Shown: positions 63,301 to 64,000 of the stretch, piece by piece
Position numbering within the stretch: the first letter of the stretch is position 1
Layout of the letters: every line of letters starts with the position of its first letter
DNA from: Sinomonas albida
GTDB lineage: Bacteria > Actinomycetota > Actinomycetes > Actinomycetales > Micrococcaceae
Direction of reading: 5' to 3'
Length of the DNA stretch: 64,000 nucleotides
Assembly: GCF_004919045.1 (NCBI RefSeq)
Contig: NZ_SWDW01000002.1
Span: 186,001 to 250,000 of the forward strand
Program-made: the position numbers and the translations under genes
Notes under the pieces: generated by a model
Seen by the model: the letters and a program-made list of their open reading frames with translations, nothing else
Told to the model about the DNA's origin: nothing
Database searches by the model: none

Positions 63301-64000
63301 GATGCAGATGCCGTCCGAGACGCGGCCGCAACGGCCCGCGCGCTGGTTGGCGGAGGCCTGCGAGACGCGCTCGATCGGCAGCCGCTGGACCTTCGTCCGA
63401 TGCGAATAGCGGGAGATGCGCGCCGTTCCCGTGTCGATGACGTATTTGATGCCCGGCACGGTGAGCGACGTCTCGGCGACGTTGGTCGCGAGCACGATCC
63501 GGCGCCGTCCGCCCGGGGTGAAAACGCGGTGCTGCTCGGCGAGCGAAAGGCGTGCGAACAGCGGAAGGATCTCCGCGTTGGCGAGCACGCGGTTCCGCTG
63601 GATGCGCGCGGCGAGCGCGTCCGCGGCGTCGCGGATCTCGCGCTCGCCGGAGAAGAAGATGAGGATGTCGCCCGGGTCTTCGCGCGAGAGCTCGTCGACG
63701 GCGTCGCACACCGCGTCGAGCGGGTCGCGGTCGTCCTCGAGCGCGTCGTCGGAGCGGGCGACGGCGGCCTCGTCGTCGTCAGTGTCGCTCGCCTCCGCGA
63801 CGAGCGGGCGGTAGCGGATCTCGACCGGGAAAGTGCGGCCGGAGACCTCGAGGACTGGCGCGGGCTCCGCCGTGCCATCCGGGAGCTCGCGCGCGAAGTG
63901 CCGCGCGAAGCGCTCGGGATCGATCGTCGCCGACGTGATGATGACCTTGAGGTCCGGGCGCTGGGGGAGGACTCGCTTGAGGTAGCCGAGGATGAAGTCG
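60304..64000 (-). CDS. hrpA: ATP-dependent RNA helicase HrpA, 5' end beyond the window
   Basis: DEAH-box helicase, at least 1231 aa here; the frame stays open to base 64000, so the N-terminus with Walker A is outside. The first visible residues end motif II/III territory (KVIITSATIDPERFARHF). Motifs IV-VI follow (FSGEREI, VVAT-like ATNVAETSLTVPG, QRAGRCGRV), then HA2, OB-fold and the long C-terminal DUF3418 region. Two nonconserved low-complexity insertions are present: Gly/His/Asp-rich (about 62985-63080) and repeat-encoded (about 61180-61340). A role in mRNA processing or ribosome-linked remodelling is inferred from E. coli HrpA. Confidence 0.93.
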   Translation of the reverse strand, partial: DFILGYLKRVLPQRPDLKVIITSATIDPERFARHFARELPDGTAEPAPVLEVSGRTFPVEIRYRPLVAEASDTDDDEAAVARSDDALEDDRDPLDAVCDAVDELSREDPGDILIFFSGEREIRDAADALAARIQRNRVLANAEILPLFARLSLAEQHRVFTPGGRRRIVLATNVAETSLTVPGIKYVIDTGTARISRYSHRTKVQRLPIERVSQASANQRAGRCGRVSDGICIRLYSEEDYLSRPEFTDPEILRTNLAAVILQMTAMGIARGPKDVEAFPFVEPPESRAINDGVTLLRELGALADGQGSGSRGGQHHHDGGADANDGGRRPGARGAGGKGQAGGLTAVGHQLAQLPVDPRLGRMIVEASRRDCAREVMVLAAALTIQDPRERPTEKRQQADEKHARFKDENSDFSAYLNLWNYLQEQQRELSSSAFRRLCKAEFINYLRVREWQELFQQLRQLARPLGISLGQGRETDPAGKHDAVHQSLLAGLLSHIGLLDERKREYAGARGTRFAIFPGSALFKKSPTYVMAAELVETSRLWARTAAKIDPEWAELVAPHLVKRSYSEPHWSKRMGSVMAYEKVTLYGVPVVPQRRINYGRVDPALARELFIRHALVEGDWRTHHTFFTRNRALLEEVDELEARTRQRGLRVDDEALFDFYDSRIPASVVSERHFDSWWKKARLADGHLLDFDRALLLSEKAGGLDDAAYPTVWRQGSFELPLSYEFHPVAPGGTPDPTDGVTAEIPVLFLNQLDPEPFRWQIPGQRADLVAALIKSLPKQVRKNFVPAPDVARQAVAALAADFDPQRDDLEPSLELVLRRLKGQIVPPGSWNWDAVPAHLKMSFNVVDAQGKVLGSGKDLAALQEELAPATRHAIAESLGATPKTASPSPRRGERAPSSARRGEGAPSSAQGTTAERATGARLAESSGLAERSGLADWTVGTIERTVSTVVAGHTVTGYPALVDEGRGAKGQQGARGTVGLRVFQSADDQLRAHRGGVIRLLALRIPPPDRYVLEHLNNREKLTFSQNPHGSVPELIADCVLAAIDKLVPGQLPWDRAAFDALYDEVRAELIDTVFVVTAIVEPVLAASLRIGKQLKGTTSLALVSGLNDVKAQLEQLVYPGFVARTGYAQLAHLPRYLRAIERRLEKMPAHVQRDAVAMAAVQALEDDYDDAAAALAPTGRNAAKLESVRWMIEELRVSLFAVELGTAGKVSEKRVRQALNEALAPA
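61181..61325. repeat. 18-bp and 30-bp tandem repeats inside hrpA
   Basis: Three 18-bp units start at 61181, 61199 and 61217 (TCTGCCAACCCCGAGCGT and variants). About 50 bp on, two 30-bp units start at 61265 and 61295 (GACGACGGCGCCCCCTCGCC and a close copy). Both keep the reading frame. Confidence 0.85.

Overview
The window is typical high-GC actinobacterial chromosome. Gene content and order point to Micrococcaceae (Arthrobacter/Sinomonas-like): a fused 2-oxoglutarate dehydrogenase/decarboxylase (Kgd type), the mycothiol-type SigR/RsrA pair next to the 24-residue ribosomal protein bL37, a frameshift-free prfB followed by ftsEX, smpB and ssrA, and a SAM-IV-type riboswitch. The genus is inferred from architecture, not from a marker gene. 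I see no prophage, insertion sequence, integrase, CRISPR array, rRNA or tRNA.

1-11.6 kb is a surface-polysaccharide region: a truncated galE, a leftward operon (rmlB, fused rmlC-rmlD, a GT2 glycosyltransferase, a DUF2304 membrane protein), rightward genes (a polytopic membrane protein, rmlA, a Wzx-like flippase), a secreted GH25 muramidase with LGFP repeats, and galU. A CHAD protein and an acyltransferase-3 follow.

14.1-19.1 kb is a compact Tad/Flp pilus locus: tadA, tadB, tadC, a repeat-rich spacer ORF, a small pilin-like peptide without the usual Glu5, and three TadE/TadG-like genes. 19.2-26.1 kb holds prfB, ftsE, ftsX, an M23 peptidase with a coiled coil, smpB, a GH3 hexosaminidase and tmRNA. 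26.1-30.2 kb has an S53 peptidase, an SGNH hydrolase and an MFS exporter.

30.2-33.2 kb is a leftward metal/fluoride block (mntH, mntR, crcB, crcB). A methyltransferase and a cysteine-desulfurase-like gene follow; the latter has a SAM-IV-type riboswitch in its leader. Upstream of the riboswitch lie two head-to-head arrays of 31-bp repeats (about 36.0-36.47 kb), the least explained feature here. hisN, rsgA, aroA and a DoxX-like gene run leftward, divergent from sigR/rsrA, whose upstream region carries a perfect GGAAT-N18-GTT promoter.

41.7-51.3 kb: bL37, a padR/DUF4097 pair with twin palindromic operators, an SGNH hydrolase, kgd, and two CNNM/CorC-type membrane proteins preceded by a possible 38-codon ORF. 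51.4-55.6 kb is a zinc-type ABC uptake operon (znuA, znuC, znuB) with an Lrp gene and a Fur/Zur-family repressor. 55.7-64 kb: an MBL hydrolase, cds1 (cysteine desulfhydrase), a translationally coupled set (sulfurtransferase, alcohol dehydrogenase, HIT), and hrpA, which runs off the right edge.
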